From assembly GCF_010820555.1 (NCBI RefSeq), contig NZ_JAAIKD010000003.1, forward strand, positions 124,001 through 188,000: a DNA stretch of 64,000 nt, read 5' to 3'. The position numbers and the translations under genes are program-made. The notes below the pieces were generated by a model. That model did not search any database and was not told where the DNA came from. It saw nothing but the letters and a program-made list of their open reading frames with translations. Positions 25,227 to 34,050 of the stretch are shown piece after piece (the stretch's first letter is position 1; every line of letters starts with the position of its first letter). Source of the stretch: Psychroflexus aurantiacus (GTDB taxonomy: Bacteria; Bacteroidota; Bacteroidia; Flavobacteriales; Flavobacteriaceae).

Positions 25227-26525
25227 ATGAAAGATTCAGTTATTGCAACACTACAGGAAACTAAAAATGATTTTAAGGATAAAGCAGATTTAAAGGCCTT
25301 GATCCAGTCTATCAAAGACAAAAAAATTGTGATGATTGGTGAAGCTTCTCATGGAACTCATGACTATTACAATTGGAGAGCCAAAATCTCTAAGCTATTG
25401 ATGGAAGAACATGGGTTTGATTTTGTAGCGGTTGAGGGAGACTGGCCCGCATGCTATGAACTCAATCGCCATGTCAAAAACTATGAAGATGCGGAAGAAG
25501 AAACAAAAAAAGTACTTAAGGAGTTTCAAAGATGGCCGTCCTGGATGTGGGCCAACTGGGAAGTCCATGAGTGGGCACAATGGCTAAAAGAATTTAACAA
25601 AGAGCTTCCTTCAGATCAACGCAAAGGCTTTTATGGCCTGGATGTTTACAGCCTATGGGAGTCGCTGGATGCCATTATGGAGTATCTGAAAAAAGAAGAC
25701 CCTTCTGCCCTGGAAACCGCAAAAACGGCCATTCGCTGTTTTGAGCCTCATCGCGATGAAGGTGGACAAAAATATGCCCTATCCACCAGATTGGTTCCCG
25801 AGGGCTGCAGCAAAGAAGTGACTCAGTTACTCTCTGAAATACGCCAAAATGCCACGAATTACAATTCAGACCGGGAACATGCTTTTAGCACCGAACAAAA
25901 TGCACTAGTCACCAAAAACGCTGAAAAGTATTATCGCATCATGGCTTCCGGAGATGAATCTACCTGGAATCTTCGAGACCGACACATGATGGATACCCTA
26001 AGCCGGCTTATGAAATTTCACGGTGAACATGCCAAGGGTATTGTCTGGGCCCATAACACACACATTGGAGATGCTTCTTTTACCGATATGGCCGGACAGG
26101 GCTTATACAATATAGGAGAGCTTGGCAGAGAAGAATATGGTAAAGATGAGGTGTCTCTTATTGGGTTTGGAAGTTACCGCGGAAGCGTACTGGCAGGAAG
26201 CTCCTGGGGCTCAGCAGTTCAGGACATGGAATTACCGGAAGGACGTGAGGATAGCTGGGAAGATCTATGTCATCGCGCCGGAGATCAGTTTCACATTAAC
26301 ATGGATGATCTTAAACATATTCCTGAATTACAGGAAAGGATTCCACACCGAGCAGTGGGTGTAGTATATAACCCAAAACATGAGCGCTTTGGAAATTATG
26401 TGCCTACACTAATCACAGAACGTTATGATCACTTTCTGTTTTTTGATAAAACACAAGCTTTAAATCCTATAGATGTTTCTGTTGAGAATTCTAAAATTCC
26501 TGAAACCTATCCTTATGGCTTGTGA
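25227..26525 (+). CDS. Erythromycin esterase family protein
   Basis: A 432-residue cytoplasmic protein of the EreA/EreB-like superfamily. It carries the catalytic-site pattern IGEASHGTHDYY (E39, H42, H45), EGDWPACYELN and WAHNTHIGD (H276, H279). Most Bacteroidota members sit with stress genes and are not shown to open macrolides, so no antibiotic resistance is claimed. It is preceded at 12 bases by an unknown helical protein and followed by a protein-repair methyltransferase. A esterase or phosphoribosyl-ester related repair role is possible. Confidence 0.88.
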   Translation: MKDSVIATLQETKNDFKDKADLKALIQSIKDKKIVMIGEASHGTHDYYNWRAKISKLLMEEHGFDFVAVEGDWPACYELNRHVKNYEDAEEETKKVLKEFQRWPSWMWANWEVHEWAQWLKEFNKELPSDQRKGFYGLDVYSLWESLDAIMEYLKKEDPSALETAKTAIRCFEPHRDEGGQKYALSTRLVPEGCSKEVTQLLSEIRQNATNYNSDREHAFSTEQNALVTKNAEKYYRIMASGDESTWNLRDRHMMDTLSRLMKFHGEHAKGIVWAHNTHIGDASFTDMAGQGLYNIGELGREEYGKDEVSLIGFGSYRGSVLAGSSWGSAVQDMELPEGREDSWEDLCHRAGDQFHINMDDLKHIPELQERIPHRAVGVVYNPKHERFGNYVPTLITERYDHFLFFDKTQALNPIDVSVENSKIPETYPYGL

Positions 26526-26752
26526 GTCATGATGTGTTAGTAAAAAGCTTAAGATTAGAAAAAGAGCATATACTAGTAATTGAAAACAAATTCAGAAAAA
26601 ATGAGTAAAAAAGACGCAAAGTATAGCGTGTCAGTGATTTATAAATTTTCCTTCTTGCGAAGCGCTTTGCAATGAATGCTTTTAAAAATTAGTGAAAAAA
26701 TGAATTCAGTTGCTGTAGTTCAATGAAAGGATGATTTATTAAAAAATAATAT

Positions 26753-27385
26753 ATGATGAGTACAAAAAAAGACATGATAGAACGTCAACTTAAAAACAGA
26801 GATATTGAAGATCCGGCAGTCTTAAAAGCTATGGAGGAAGTGGATAGAAAGCTTTTTGTACCTGATGACATGAAGGACAAAGCTTATCAGGATAGTCCTT
26901 TGCCAATAGGTAAATCTCAGACGATTAGTCAGCCTTATATCGTTGCTTATATGGCCCAGGCTTTAGATTTGAAAGAAGATGACAAGGTCCTTGAAATAGG
27001 AACAGGTTGCGGTTATAATGCTGCCGTACTATCTCGGCTGGTTAACAAGGTCTATTCGGTAGAAATAATAGAGTGGCTGGCCGATTTGGCTAAAGAAAAT
27101 CTGGGAAAAACAGATCACGACAATATAGAGACCCGCCACGCTGATGGTTATGAAGGCTGGCCGGAAAAAGGGCCTTTTGATGCGATTCAACTTACAGCAG
27201 CACCCCCAAAAATTCCTGAAACCCTTAAAAAACAGTTGAAAATTGGCGGTAAACTTTTAGCCCCTGTAGGAACCTCTTCGCAACGGTTGGTTCTAATAGA
27301 GCGCCTCGAAGAAGATAAGTTCGAAGAAAAAGATTTATTGATGGTCAGATTTGTTCCTATGACCGGTCAGGCTCAAAAAGAATAG
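26753..27385 (+). CDS. pcm: Protein-L-isoaspartate O-methyltransferase
   Basis: A 210-residue SAM-dependent methyltransferase that starts repair of isoaspartyl residues formed by protein ageing. Family motifs are clear: QTISQPYIVAYMAQAL (substrate region), VLEIGTGCGYNAAVLS (SAM motif I), VYSVEIIEWLADLAKENL, and PVGTSSQRLVLIER near the end. Length is typical. It lies 42 bases upstream of the LigD-type operon, so DNA and protein repair functions are adjacent. This is the setting expected for dormancy, desiccation or oxidative stress. Confidence 0.94.
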   Translation: MMSTKKDMIERQLKNRDIEDPAVLKAMEEVDRKLFVPDDMKDKAYQDSPLPIGKSQTISQPYIVAYMAQALDLKEDDKVLEIGTGCGYNAAVLSRLVNKVYSVEIIEWLADLAKENLGKTDHDNIETRHADGYEGWPEKGPFDAIQLTAAPPKIPETLKKQLKIGGKLLAPVGTSSQRLVLIERLEEDKFEEKDLLMVRFVPMTGQAQKE

Positions 27386-27427
27386 ACCTGGAGATTTCAA
27401 TCCTTAATGTAATAAAAACAAACAAAG

Positions 27428-28024
27428 ATGGGACATAAGAATTATGAAGAAAAAAGAGATTTTGATAAAACTGACGAGCCTATGGGGAGTAAGAAAAAAA
27501 GCAGTGGTGATCAACCGATTTTTGTCATTCAAAAACACGATGCAAGTCAGCTTCACTACGATTTCAGAATAGAGATAGATGGTACCCTGAAGTCCTGGTC
27601 TGTCCCAAAAGGACCAAGCACTGATCCCAGCGATAAGCAAATGGCGATACCTACTGGTGATCATCCCATTGATTATGCAGATTTTGAAGGCGTAATTCCA
27701 GAAGAGGAATATGGCGGCGGAACGGTTATGATCTGGGATAAGGGCACCTTTGAAAACATCAAAAAAGATGAAGATGGAAATGCTTTAAGTCTCAAGGAGT
27801 CTTTAAAAAAAGGAACGATTGAAATTAAGCTGCATGGAGAAAAACTGAAAGGGGGCTATGCTTTGGTCGAGATGGATAGCGGAAAAATGGAAGGTAACTG
27901 GTTACTCATCAAAATGGAAGATGATGAAGCCGATGCGCGGCGAAACCCTACCAGCACCGAACCAAAAAGTGTTGAAACAGGAAGGACCCTGGATGCCATT
28001 GAAAAAGAAGAAAGCGACTCATGA
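27428..28024 (+). CDS. LigD-type 3'-phosphoesterase domain protein
   Basis: A 198-residue free-standing version of the LigD phosphoesterase module that cleans 3' ends of DNA breaks. Motifs present: [21 protein letters not shown] (catalytic His and Asp), [38 protein letters not shown] and [14 protein letters not shown]. It has an acidic tail ending in [15 protein letters not shown]. The stop overlaps the ligase start (ATGA), so translation is coupled. In many bacteria this domain is fused to the ligase and polymerase; here it is a separate protein. Confidence 0.92.
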   Translation: MGHKNYEEKRDFDKTDEPMGSKKKSSGDQPIFVIQKHDASQLHYDFRIEIDGTLKSWSVPKGPSTDPSDKQMAIPTGDHPIDYADFEGVIPEEEYGGGTVMIWDKGTFENIKKDEDGNALSLKESLKKGTIEIKLHGEKLKGGYALVEMDSGKMEGNWLLIKMEDDEADARRNPTSTEPKSVETGRTLDAIEKEESDS

Positions 28025-29028
28025 AAGCTCTGAAAGACATCCTGGCAGAAGAGGTTTTAAAAAAAGCTGAAAAGAAAAAGTTATCGGGCTTTATGCCGCT
28101 CATGCTTGCTACGTTAACGGAGGATTACTTTGATGATCCGCAGTGGATTTATGAAAGAAAACTGGACGGCGAACGCTGTGAAATTTTAATCAAAAATGAA
28201 AAGGTTTCTATCTTTTCCAGAAATGAAAAGCAACTGAATTCGACCTATCCTGAGTTTGAAAAAGCTTTGGAAAAAGAAAACTATCCTAATCTTATTCTGG
28301 ATGGTGAAATAGTCACTTTTGATGGAGATGTAACCAGTTTCAGCAAGTTACAGGATAGAATGCAACTCAAGAATTCAGAGAAAGCGAAAAACTCTGATGT
28401 GAAGGTCTTTTTATATGTGTTTGACATCATGTATTATCAGGATTTTGCACTCGAGCAACTTCCCTTGAAAACGCGAAAAAAAGTTCTGAAAGAAGTGCTT
28501 AACTGGGAAGACCCCATTCGCTATGTCTCTCATCGCAATGAAGACGGGAAAACCTACCATGAAAAAGCCTGTAAAAAAGGCTGGGAAGGTATTATTGCTA
28601 AAGACGGGGAGTCTGCTTATGTACACAGCCGTAGCAAAAAATGGCTCAAGTTTAAATGCGCTAAAGGTCAGGAACTGGTCATAGGTGGTTTTACCGAGCC
28701 TGAAGGCGAACGCGTGGGCTTTGGAGCTCTGCTTGTTGGCTATTACGAAGAGGATGCATTGATGTACGCTGGAAAAGTCGGAACCGGATATGACGATGAG
28801 TTTCTTAAGAAATGGCGAAAAAAATTTGATCAGATAGAACAGGATTCCAGTCCTTTTGAAAATTTTAGTGACGACGAAAACGGATTCAATCACTGGATCA
28901 AACCGAACTATGTTGGAGAATTTGGTTTCACAGAATGGACCGACAATAATAAGCTACGTCATCCCCGATTTTTAGGCATTCGCGATGATAAAGAAGCAAA
29001 ACAGGTAACTAAAGAAGTCCCAAAATGA
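28021..29028 (+). CDS. ligD: ATP-dependent DNA ligase (LigD ligase module)
   Basis: A 335-residue ATP-dependent ligase. The adenylation motif ERKLDGER has the catalytic lysine at about residue 47. Further motifs are [38 protein letters not shown], and an OB-fold with [13 protein letters not shown]. It seals non-homologous end-joining breaks. It overlaps the phosphoesterase gene upstream and the polymerase gene downstream by ATGA junctions. The N-terminal leader ([20 protein letters not shown]) corresponds to the linker between modules in fused LigD. No Ku gene is in the window. Confidence 0.93.
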   Translation: MKALKDILAEEVLKKAEKKKLSGFMPLMLATLTEDYFDDPQWIYERKLDGERCEILIKNEKVSIFSRNEKQLNSTYPEFEKALEKENYPNLILDGEIVTFDGDVTSFSKLQDRMQLKNSEKAKNSDVKVFLYVFDIMYYQDFALEQLPLKTRKKVLKEVLNWEDPIRYVSHRNEDGKTYHEKACKKGWEGIIAKDGESAYVHSRSKKWLKFKCAKGQELVIGGFTEPEGERVGFGALLVGYYEEDALMYAGKVGTGYDDEFLKKWRKKFDQIEQDSSPFENFSDDENGFNHWIKPNYVGEFGFTEWTDNNKLRHPRFLGIRDDKEAKQVTKEVPK

Positions 29029-29840
29029 AAATAGAAGACATCGACATATCACACCCCGACAAACCCATTTTTCCGGACAGGGAAATTACCAAGCTGGATC
29101 TGGTAACCTATTACGACAAGATCGCTGACAAAATGCTGCCTTACCTTAAGGACCGGCCACTCACTCTTCAGCGCTTTCCGGATGGCATTGAATCTGACGG
29201 TTTTTATCAAAAAAACGCGGCGGATTATTTTCCGGAGTTTATAGAAACCATTTCCATAGAAACCAAAGAGGGACGTAATACACAGGTGATTTGCAATGAC
29301 AAAAAAACGCTTATCTATTTAGCAAATCAGGGCGTCATAACCTTCCACATTTGGTTATCAAAAAAAGAAAAACTAAATACACCTGACAAAGTTATTTTTG
29401 ATTTAGATCCTCCTAAAGATGCTTTTGAAAAAGTGAAAGAGGCTACACAGAACATTGGTGCCTTCCTACAAAAACAAGGAAAAAACCCTCATGTGATGAC
29501 CACAGGGAAAAGTGGGTTTCATGTCTGGTATGACATCAGGAGAACCAAAGATTTTGATGAACGCCGGGAAGAAGCCAAATCGTTTGCTGAAAAGATGAAA
29601 GAAGAACATCCTGAAATCCTGACTACAGCTACCAGAAAAGATAACCGGGACAATAAAGTGTTTATCGATTACCTGCGCAATGCCTACGGTCAGACTTCCG
29701 TTTGTCCATATTCCCTTAGACCGATTCCATCAGCTGGTGTTGCTACACCCTTAGACTGGGAAGAATTATCTAAAATCAAAAAGCCAGACCAGTATCGGTT
29801 TTCTAATATTTTCAGACGCCTGGGACAAAAAAATGGGTGA
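29025..29840 (+). CDS. LigD-type DNA polymerase/primase domain protein
   Basis: A 271-residue archaeo-eukaryotic primase-like polymerase, the POL module of LigD that fills gaps with ribo- or deoxyribonucleotides during end joining. Its features are ISHPDKPIFP at the start, LTLQRFPDGI, the metal-binding DLDPP motif (D126, D128), TTGKSGFHVWYDI and the third Asp in KVFIDYLRN. It overlaps the ligase by 4 bases and completes a PE-LIG-POL order identical to that of fused LigD proteins. Confidence 0.93.
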   Translation: MKIEDIDISHPDKPIFPDREITKLDLVTYYDKIADKMLPYLKDRPLTLQRFPDGIESDGFYQKNAADYFPEFIETISIETKEGRNTQVICNDKKTLIYLANQGVITFHIWLSKKEKLNTPDKVIFDLDPPKDAFEKVKEATQNIGAFLQKQGKNPHVMTTGKSGFHVWYDIRRTKDFDERREEAKSFAEKMKEEHPEILTTATRKDNRDNKVFIDYLRNAYGQTSVCPYSLRPIPSAGVATPLDWEELSKIKKPDQYRFSNIFRRLGQKNG

Positions 29841-29860
29841 GACAAGACTACTCTTAAAAC

Positions 29861-29886
29861 AAGTTCTCGCTACATCCCGACGGCAC
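29861..29886. repeat. Short copy of an interspersed AAGTTCTCG..TACA repeat
   Basis: AAGTTCTCGCTACATCCCGA resembles the longer element at 51172-51206. It lies 21 bases after the polymerase gene. Apart from this and the palindrome at 30077, the gap 29841-30137 shows no gene. Confidence 0.45.
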
Positions 29887-30076
29887 CTATAGGAGATTCA
29901 TTTTTTTTGATTTCAACTGAAATGATTTTCGACACATCTCAACATACCAGGATATTTGTTCAAAGCCGGATTGTACAGATAAGTAAACGGCAAAGAGACA
30001 ATCTACGTCAATTTATTTTAAAATATTCTTAAATAGAAGGTGGTAGCCTCTGTGTTTATTAGCTTGAAGCAAGTTG

Positions 30077-30100
30077 CAAATTCATTTACAAATGAATTTG
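30077..30100. promoter_or_regulatory. 24-base palindrome in the leader of the baeRF gene
   Basis: CAAATTCATTT-AC-AAATGAATTTG: perfect 11-bp arms around two bases, ending 37 bases before the ATG at 30138. The tiny loop favours a protein-binding operator over an RNA hairpin. No other copy was seen. Confidence 0.5.
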
Positions 30101-30137
30101 TAGTCAATTATTACAACCACTTAAAAAAACTAATAAA

Positions 30138-31301
30138 ATGGCAATGATTACAAAAAACGAAGTTTTAAAACTAGCAAGCGATCATGAATCTCCTTGTGTC
30201 TCTATATTTATTCCTACTCATCGTGCAGGAAAAGAGACCCTGGAAGGGCATGACGAAATTAAACTTAAAACACAGCTTAAAAAGGTTAAAGCAAAACTTG
30301 AAAACTTGGGTTTAAGTGATAAAGAAATTGAAGAGTTCGTAGAGCCTGTAAATAAGCTCGTGGACGACAGTGATTTTTGGAGACACCAATCGGATGGCTT
30401 GGCGCTTTTCATTTCAAAAAACAACTTCAAAAAGTACACAGTACCCGTTCATTTTGAAGAATTCAATTACGTATCCGACGAATTTTATTTAAAACCGTTG
30501 ATGCCTTTATTCAATGGTAACGGCTTATTTTATGTTCTCACTCTGAAAGCAGATGAAGTTAAATTTTACGAGGGTACACGACACACCATGACAGAAGTTA
30601 TCACTCCCGAAGAAGTTCCTTCGAGACTAGAAGATGTAGTGGGTTATGATTATGAACAAAAAAACCTTCAGTTCAGATCCGGACAACAAGGCGATAACAA
30701 GGCAGGTATGTATCATGGTGCCGGCGAAGGAAATGCAGAAGCCTTAAATGAGATGAAGCGTTACTTTAGAGCCGTAAATGATGGCATCATGGAGATGTTA
30801 CATGAGGATCAAAATCCGCCTTTGGTCGTGTGTTGCCAGGATTTTCAATTCCCTGTTTATAAAGAGGTAAACTCCTACAATAATCTGTATGAAGAACATG
30901 TATCAGGAAATCCTGAAGATAAAAATATACATCAGCTACATGACGAAGCATGGGATTTATTACAACCTTACTTTAATAAAACCCGTGAAGAAAAACTGAA
31001 GCTTTATAATGAGTATATCGGAACAGGAAAAGCATCTGCAGATGTCAATATGATTATTAAAGCGGCGATAGAAGGTAAAATTGACACCCTTTTTGTACAA
31101 AACGGAGCTGAACTATTTGGCGAATACGATAGCAGTACGCAGAAAGCTAATGTTCAAAAAGAACTTACAGATTCTAATGTGTCGTTATTGAACCTCATCG
31201 CCATAAAAGTGTTTGAGAAAGGCGGAAGTATCTATATCCTAGAAAAGGAAGAGATGCCAGATGAGAATCATAAAACAGTAAATGCTGTCTATAGATATTA
31301 A
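30138..31301 (+). CDS. Bacterial archaeo-eukaryotic release factor (baeRF) family protein
   Basis: A 387-residue soluble protein resembling the baeRF3/baeRF7-type families. It starts with the conserved region SPCVSIFIPTHRAGKET, followed by a basic helical segment. The central part has NGLFYVLTLKADEVKFYEGTRHTM, and the end has VDTLFVQNGAELFGEYD-like features and a GGSIYILEKEEMP strand. Families related to eRF1 and pelota are proposed to act on stalled ribosomes in stress, though this is not established for these. It has its own leader with a palindrome and a strong terminator after it, so it is probably a single-gene unit. Confidence 0.75.
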   Translation: MAMITKNEVLKLASDHESPCVSIFIPTHRAGKETLEGHDEIKLKTQLKKVKAKLENLGLSDKEIEEFVEPVNKLVDDSDFWRHQSDGLALFISKNNFKKYTVPVHFEEFNYVSDEFYLKPLMPLFNGNGLFYVLTLKADEVKFYEGTRHTMTEVITPEEVPSRLEDVVGYDYEQKNLQFRSGQQGDNKAGMYHGAGEGNAEALNEMKRYFRAVNDGIMEMLHEDQNPPLVVCCQDFQFPVYKEVNSYNNLYEEHVSGNPEDKNIHQLHDEAWDLLQPYFNKTREEKLKLYNEYIGTGKASADVNMIIKAAIEGKIDTLFVQNGAELFGEYDSSTQKANVQKELTDSNVSLLNLIAIKVFEKGGSIYILEKEEMPDENHKTVNAVYRY

Positions 31302-31324
31302 TTCATCTTTTTTATAAAATAGCT

Positions 31325-31375
31325 AAAATGACAGGAAACCATGCTGGTTTTAAACCACTATTTCCTGTCATTTTT
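31325..31375 (+). terminator. Long-stem terminator after the baeRF gene
   Basis: Stem AAAATGACAGGAAA/TTTCCTGTCATTTT (14 bp) with a 22-base loop, ending in T residues. Confidence 0.8.
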
Positions 31376-31410
31376 GATTTAAAACCTATCTTAGTTCAAA
31401 CTCTAAAAAA

Positions 31411-32532
31411 ATGGCCAGAAGTAAATTGCAAAAAATAAATTCGGTTTTATTATTCTCCTTCTTATTGATTATTGGATTATACTATGGTGCGCCTTTTTTG
31501 ATACCCCTAACCTTCGGTGTATTTTTAACAACTTTAATGATACCCATTTGCAACTTTCTGGAGAACAAACTAAACCTGGGAAGAATTATCGCATCATTCC
31601 TTAGCACATTCCTCCTGTTTATTGTCATTGGCGGACTTTTCTTCTTGTTATTCAGTCAACTCAACCTATTTATAAATGACCTGTTGGAACGTAAGGGCGA
31701 TGTATTTGGATTTGTAGATAAAGTTCGACAGCAAATTGTGGATTCTACAGGATTCACCCTCAAGCAGCAAAATGAAATGTTCAACGAACGCCTTTACGGC
31801 ATGCTCAAACAGGTTCAAACCCATCTATCCAATGTTTTTAGCGAGTTCATAAATATTCTCGTTAGCTTTTTACTTACGCTGATTTATGTTTTTTTATTTC
31901 TGATCAACCGAAAGAAATTTCACAGCTTTCTCATGAAATATATTTCTGAAGAGAAAAAACAAAACACCAAGCAAATTCTGGATAAAGCCAAAAATGTGGC
32001 AAATCGCTATTTGTGGGGAAGAATTCAAGTGATGTTCGTCCTGGGTTTAATGTACGCTATTACCTTCCTGGCTTATGATCTTGAGTATACTGCTCTCCTG
32101 CTTATTTTCGGAGTTTTGGTAACCATTATACCTTATATCGGTCCTTTTTTAAGTGGACTTTTACCTATACTTTTTATGCTGGTAATTAGTCAAAATTCTA
32201 CTGAAATCATATCCTTCACCATTCTGATTATTATTATTCAACTCATCGAAAGTTATGTGCTAGAGCCCTTACTTATTGGGTCTGAAGTCAAACAAAGTCC
32301 GTTATTTATCATTATAGCCATCGTTTTAGGGGGAGCGATATGGGGCTTTGCAGGCCTGATCCTATTTGTTCCCTTGTTTGGAGTCATGAAAATAATTTTT
32401 GATCATACTCCGGAACTTAAACCGGCAGGCTTCCTTATAGGTTACGAAGAAAGTGGCGCTAAGCTGAAATTTTTATCCTACTGGAAAAATAAAATTATGG
32501 GACGAGAGAAGGGAAACGGAAATAGTGAGTAA
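31411..32532 (+). CDS. AI-2E family transporter
   Basis: A 373-residue membrane protein with about seven to eight helices. It has the family's central soluble segment (about 90-140) and the C-terminal motif region VTIIPYIGPFLSGLLPILF, ESYVLEPLLIGSEVKQSPLFIII and GGAIWGFAGLILFVPLFGVMKI (cited by parts). Members include the autoinducer-2 exporter TqsA, but others are Na+/H+ antiporters or unknown, so quorum-sensing export is not claimed. The stop codon lies inside an 8-base tandem repeat (32525-32548), so copy-number change there would alter the last residues. Confidence 0.88.
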   Translation: MARSKLQKINSVLLFSFLLIIGLYYGAPFLIPLTFGVFLTTLMIPICNFLENKLNLGRIIASFLSTFLLFIVIGGLFFLLFSQLNLFINDLLERKGDVFGFVDKVRQQIVDSTGFTLKQQNEMFNERLYGMLKQVQTHLSNVFSEFINILVSFLLTLIYVFLFLINRKKFHSFLMKYISEEKKQNTKQILDKAKNVANRYLWGRIQVMFVLGLMYAITFLAYDLEYTALLLIFGVLVTIIPYIGPFLSGLLPILFMLVISQNSTEIISFTILIIIIQLIESYVLEPLLIGSEVKQSPLFIIIAIVLGGAIWGFAGLILFVPLFGVMKIIFDHTPELKPAGFLIGYEESGAKLKFLSYWKNKIMGREKGNGNSE

Positions 32533-32548
32533 GTGAGTAAGTGAGTAA
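32525..32548. repeat. Octanucleotide tandem repeat GTGAGTAA, 3 units
   Basis: Three perfect units directly followed by a run of A. The first unit contains the stop codon of the AI-2E family gene. The remainder of the gap to 32800 shows no gene. Confidence 0.93.
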
Positions 32549-32800
32549 AAAAAAATAGTTCTAACTTCATTTGCTACATTCGAGTCTGATTTTAAGGAAC
32601 TGGAAATTCACAAAAAATAGTATCTGAGCTTTAGGATTATTGGGTTGAAAAACTTTATTTTTTTAAATACCTGTTGAATTTTAAGTGGAAAAAAAATATT
32701 GAAATTGAGAACTACATCAAACTTTCGCCCTAAAAAGGAATGCTGAGAAAAGGAATTATACCATGACCTGTTTTGAAATACAAAAAATTTACCTTAACGC

Positions 32801-33820
32801 ATGAGTTTAACCCTGTCTCTTATAATTTTCAGTGTGGCAACATTGGTTATCGTTGTTGCCGGAACTGCACTGACAAAATATGCAGATCAGCTCGCAGATA
32901 AAACGGGCCTGGGTGGAGCCTTGGTAGGTGCTGTCTTTTTAGGGGGAGTTACTTCTATTGCTGGGATTATCACCTCCGTCTCAGCGGCTTACAACAACCA
33001 TCCTGAACTGGCTATCAGCAATGCGATAGGAGGAATTGCAGCCCAGACTCTTTTTCTCTCCATTGCAGATATTACCTATAGAAAGATTAATCTGGAACAT
33101 GCATCTGCCTCGTTAACTAATTTAATGCAAGGCGTTTTGCTTATCGGTTTACTGACTCTCGTCTTACTGGGTGTGGCGAGTCCAAATTACACGCTATTCA
33201 ACATTCACCCCATTTCCATAACTATCATTATCGCCTATTTGCTTGGAACCCGAATGATTTCCATGGCAAAAGAAAAACCGATGTGGAATCCTAAAATTAC
33301 TCTCTCTACTGTTGAAGACACTCCGGATCAAAAAAATATCAAAAAAACAAAATTGAGTCATCTTATCATCAAATTTGTGTTGTTGTCGATTCTGGTCGGG
33401 TTTTCAGGCTATGCGATTGGTATATCCGGAATCAGCATTTCGAATGCCACTGCATTGAGTGAAGGCTTCGTTGGTTCCATATTCACCGCCATAGCCACAT
33501 CGCTTCCGGAACTCATCGTTACTTTAGCCGCTGTAAGGCAGAAGGCACTCGCCCTTGCCGTTGGCAATATCATTGGAGGGAATTCTTTTGATGTGCTTTT
33601 TGTTGCTTTTTCCGATATAGCCTATCAGGACGGAAGTATTCTGCATAATATCACAACCTATCAATCCTTTCTCGTACCCATGACCATGCTTATGGCGAGT
33701 ATCTTAATTATGGGTTTGCTTCACAGGCAACGCAAAGGCATAGGAAATATTGGCTGGGAAAGCGCCCTCATCATTTTAATTTTCCTCCTGGGAAATGTGG
33801 TCCTATATACTTTTTTTTAA
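32801..33820 (+). CDS. CaCA-type sodium/cation exchanger
   Basis: A 339-residue membrane protein with about ten helices in two inverted halves. The second alpha-repeat is canonical: ATSLPELIVTLAAVRQKAL and GNIIGGNSFDVLF. The first repeat reads GGVTSIAGIITSVSAAYNN and SNAIGGIAAQTLF, where the expected SLPE acidic residue is Gly and the NxxD part is lost. In archaeal NCX both repeats supply a Glu to the ion site, so this protein has only half the normal acidic set and may carry a different ion. It stands alone, with gaps of about 270 and 230 bases. Confidence 0.88.
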   Translation: MSLTLSLIIFSVATLVIVVAGTALTKYADQLADKTGLGGALVGAVFLGGVTSIAGIITSVSAAYNNHPELAISNAIGGIAAQTLFLSIADITYRKINLEHASASLTNLMQGVLLIGLLTLVLLGVASPNYTLFNIHPISITIIIAYLLGTRMISMAKEKPMWNPKITLSTVEDTPDQKNIKKTKLSHLIIKFVLLSILVGFSGYAIGISGISISNATALSEGFVGSIFTAIATSLPELIVTLAAVRQKALALAVGNIIGGNSFDVLFVAFSDIAYQDGSILHNITTYQSFLVPMTMLMASILIMGLLHRQRKGIGNIGWESALIILIFLLGNVVLYTFF

Positions 33821-34050
33821 AAATCCCTAGTCGGCGCAGGTAGATTTATTCGATGCTTCGGGGAGAAAAATACTGTCACAAGTAGTTAACCCCTGCTACC
33901 ACCCTGCCCTATCTCATAAATAAAACCTAAACTGAGGCTGCAGACGCTTATGTCTTATTTTATTTTTATTTTTAGAAGTGTTCACTGTTTAGTTGAAGAC
34001 ATACGTCTGTTTTCTTAAATAATTAATGACAACCCAGAATAAGATTTGAA

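Noticed and set aside
25227-26525. Macrolide resistance gene
   Set aside because: The family match is real but most members are not shown to act on macrolides, and the context is stress repair, not resistance.
27428-29840. Phage-defence role for the LigD-type operon
   Set aside because: No nuclease, sensor or toxin partner is present, and the modules match ordinary end-joining repair.
31411-32532. Quorum-sensing autoinducer-2 exporter
   Set aside because: The AI-2E family is broad and no lux-type genes are near; the specific function is unsupported.
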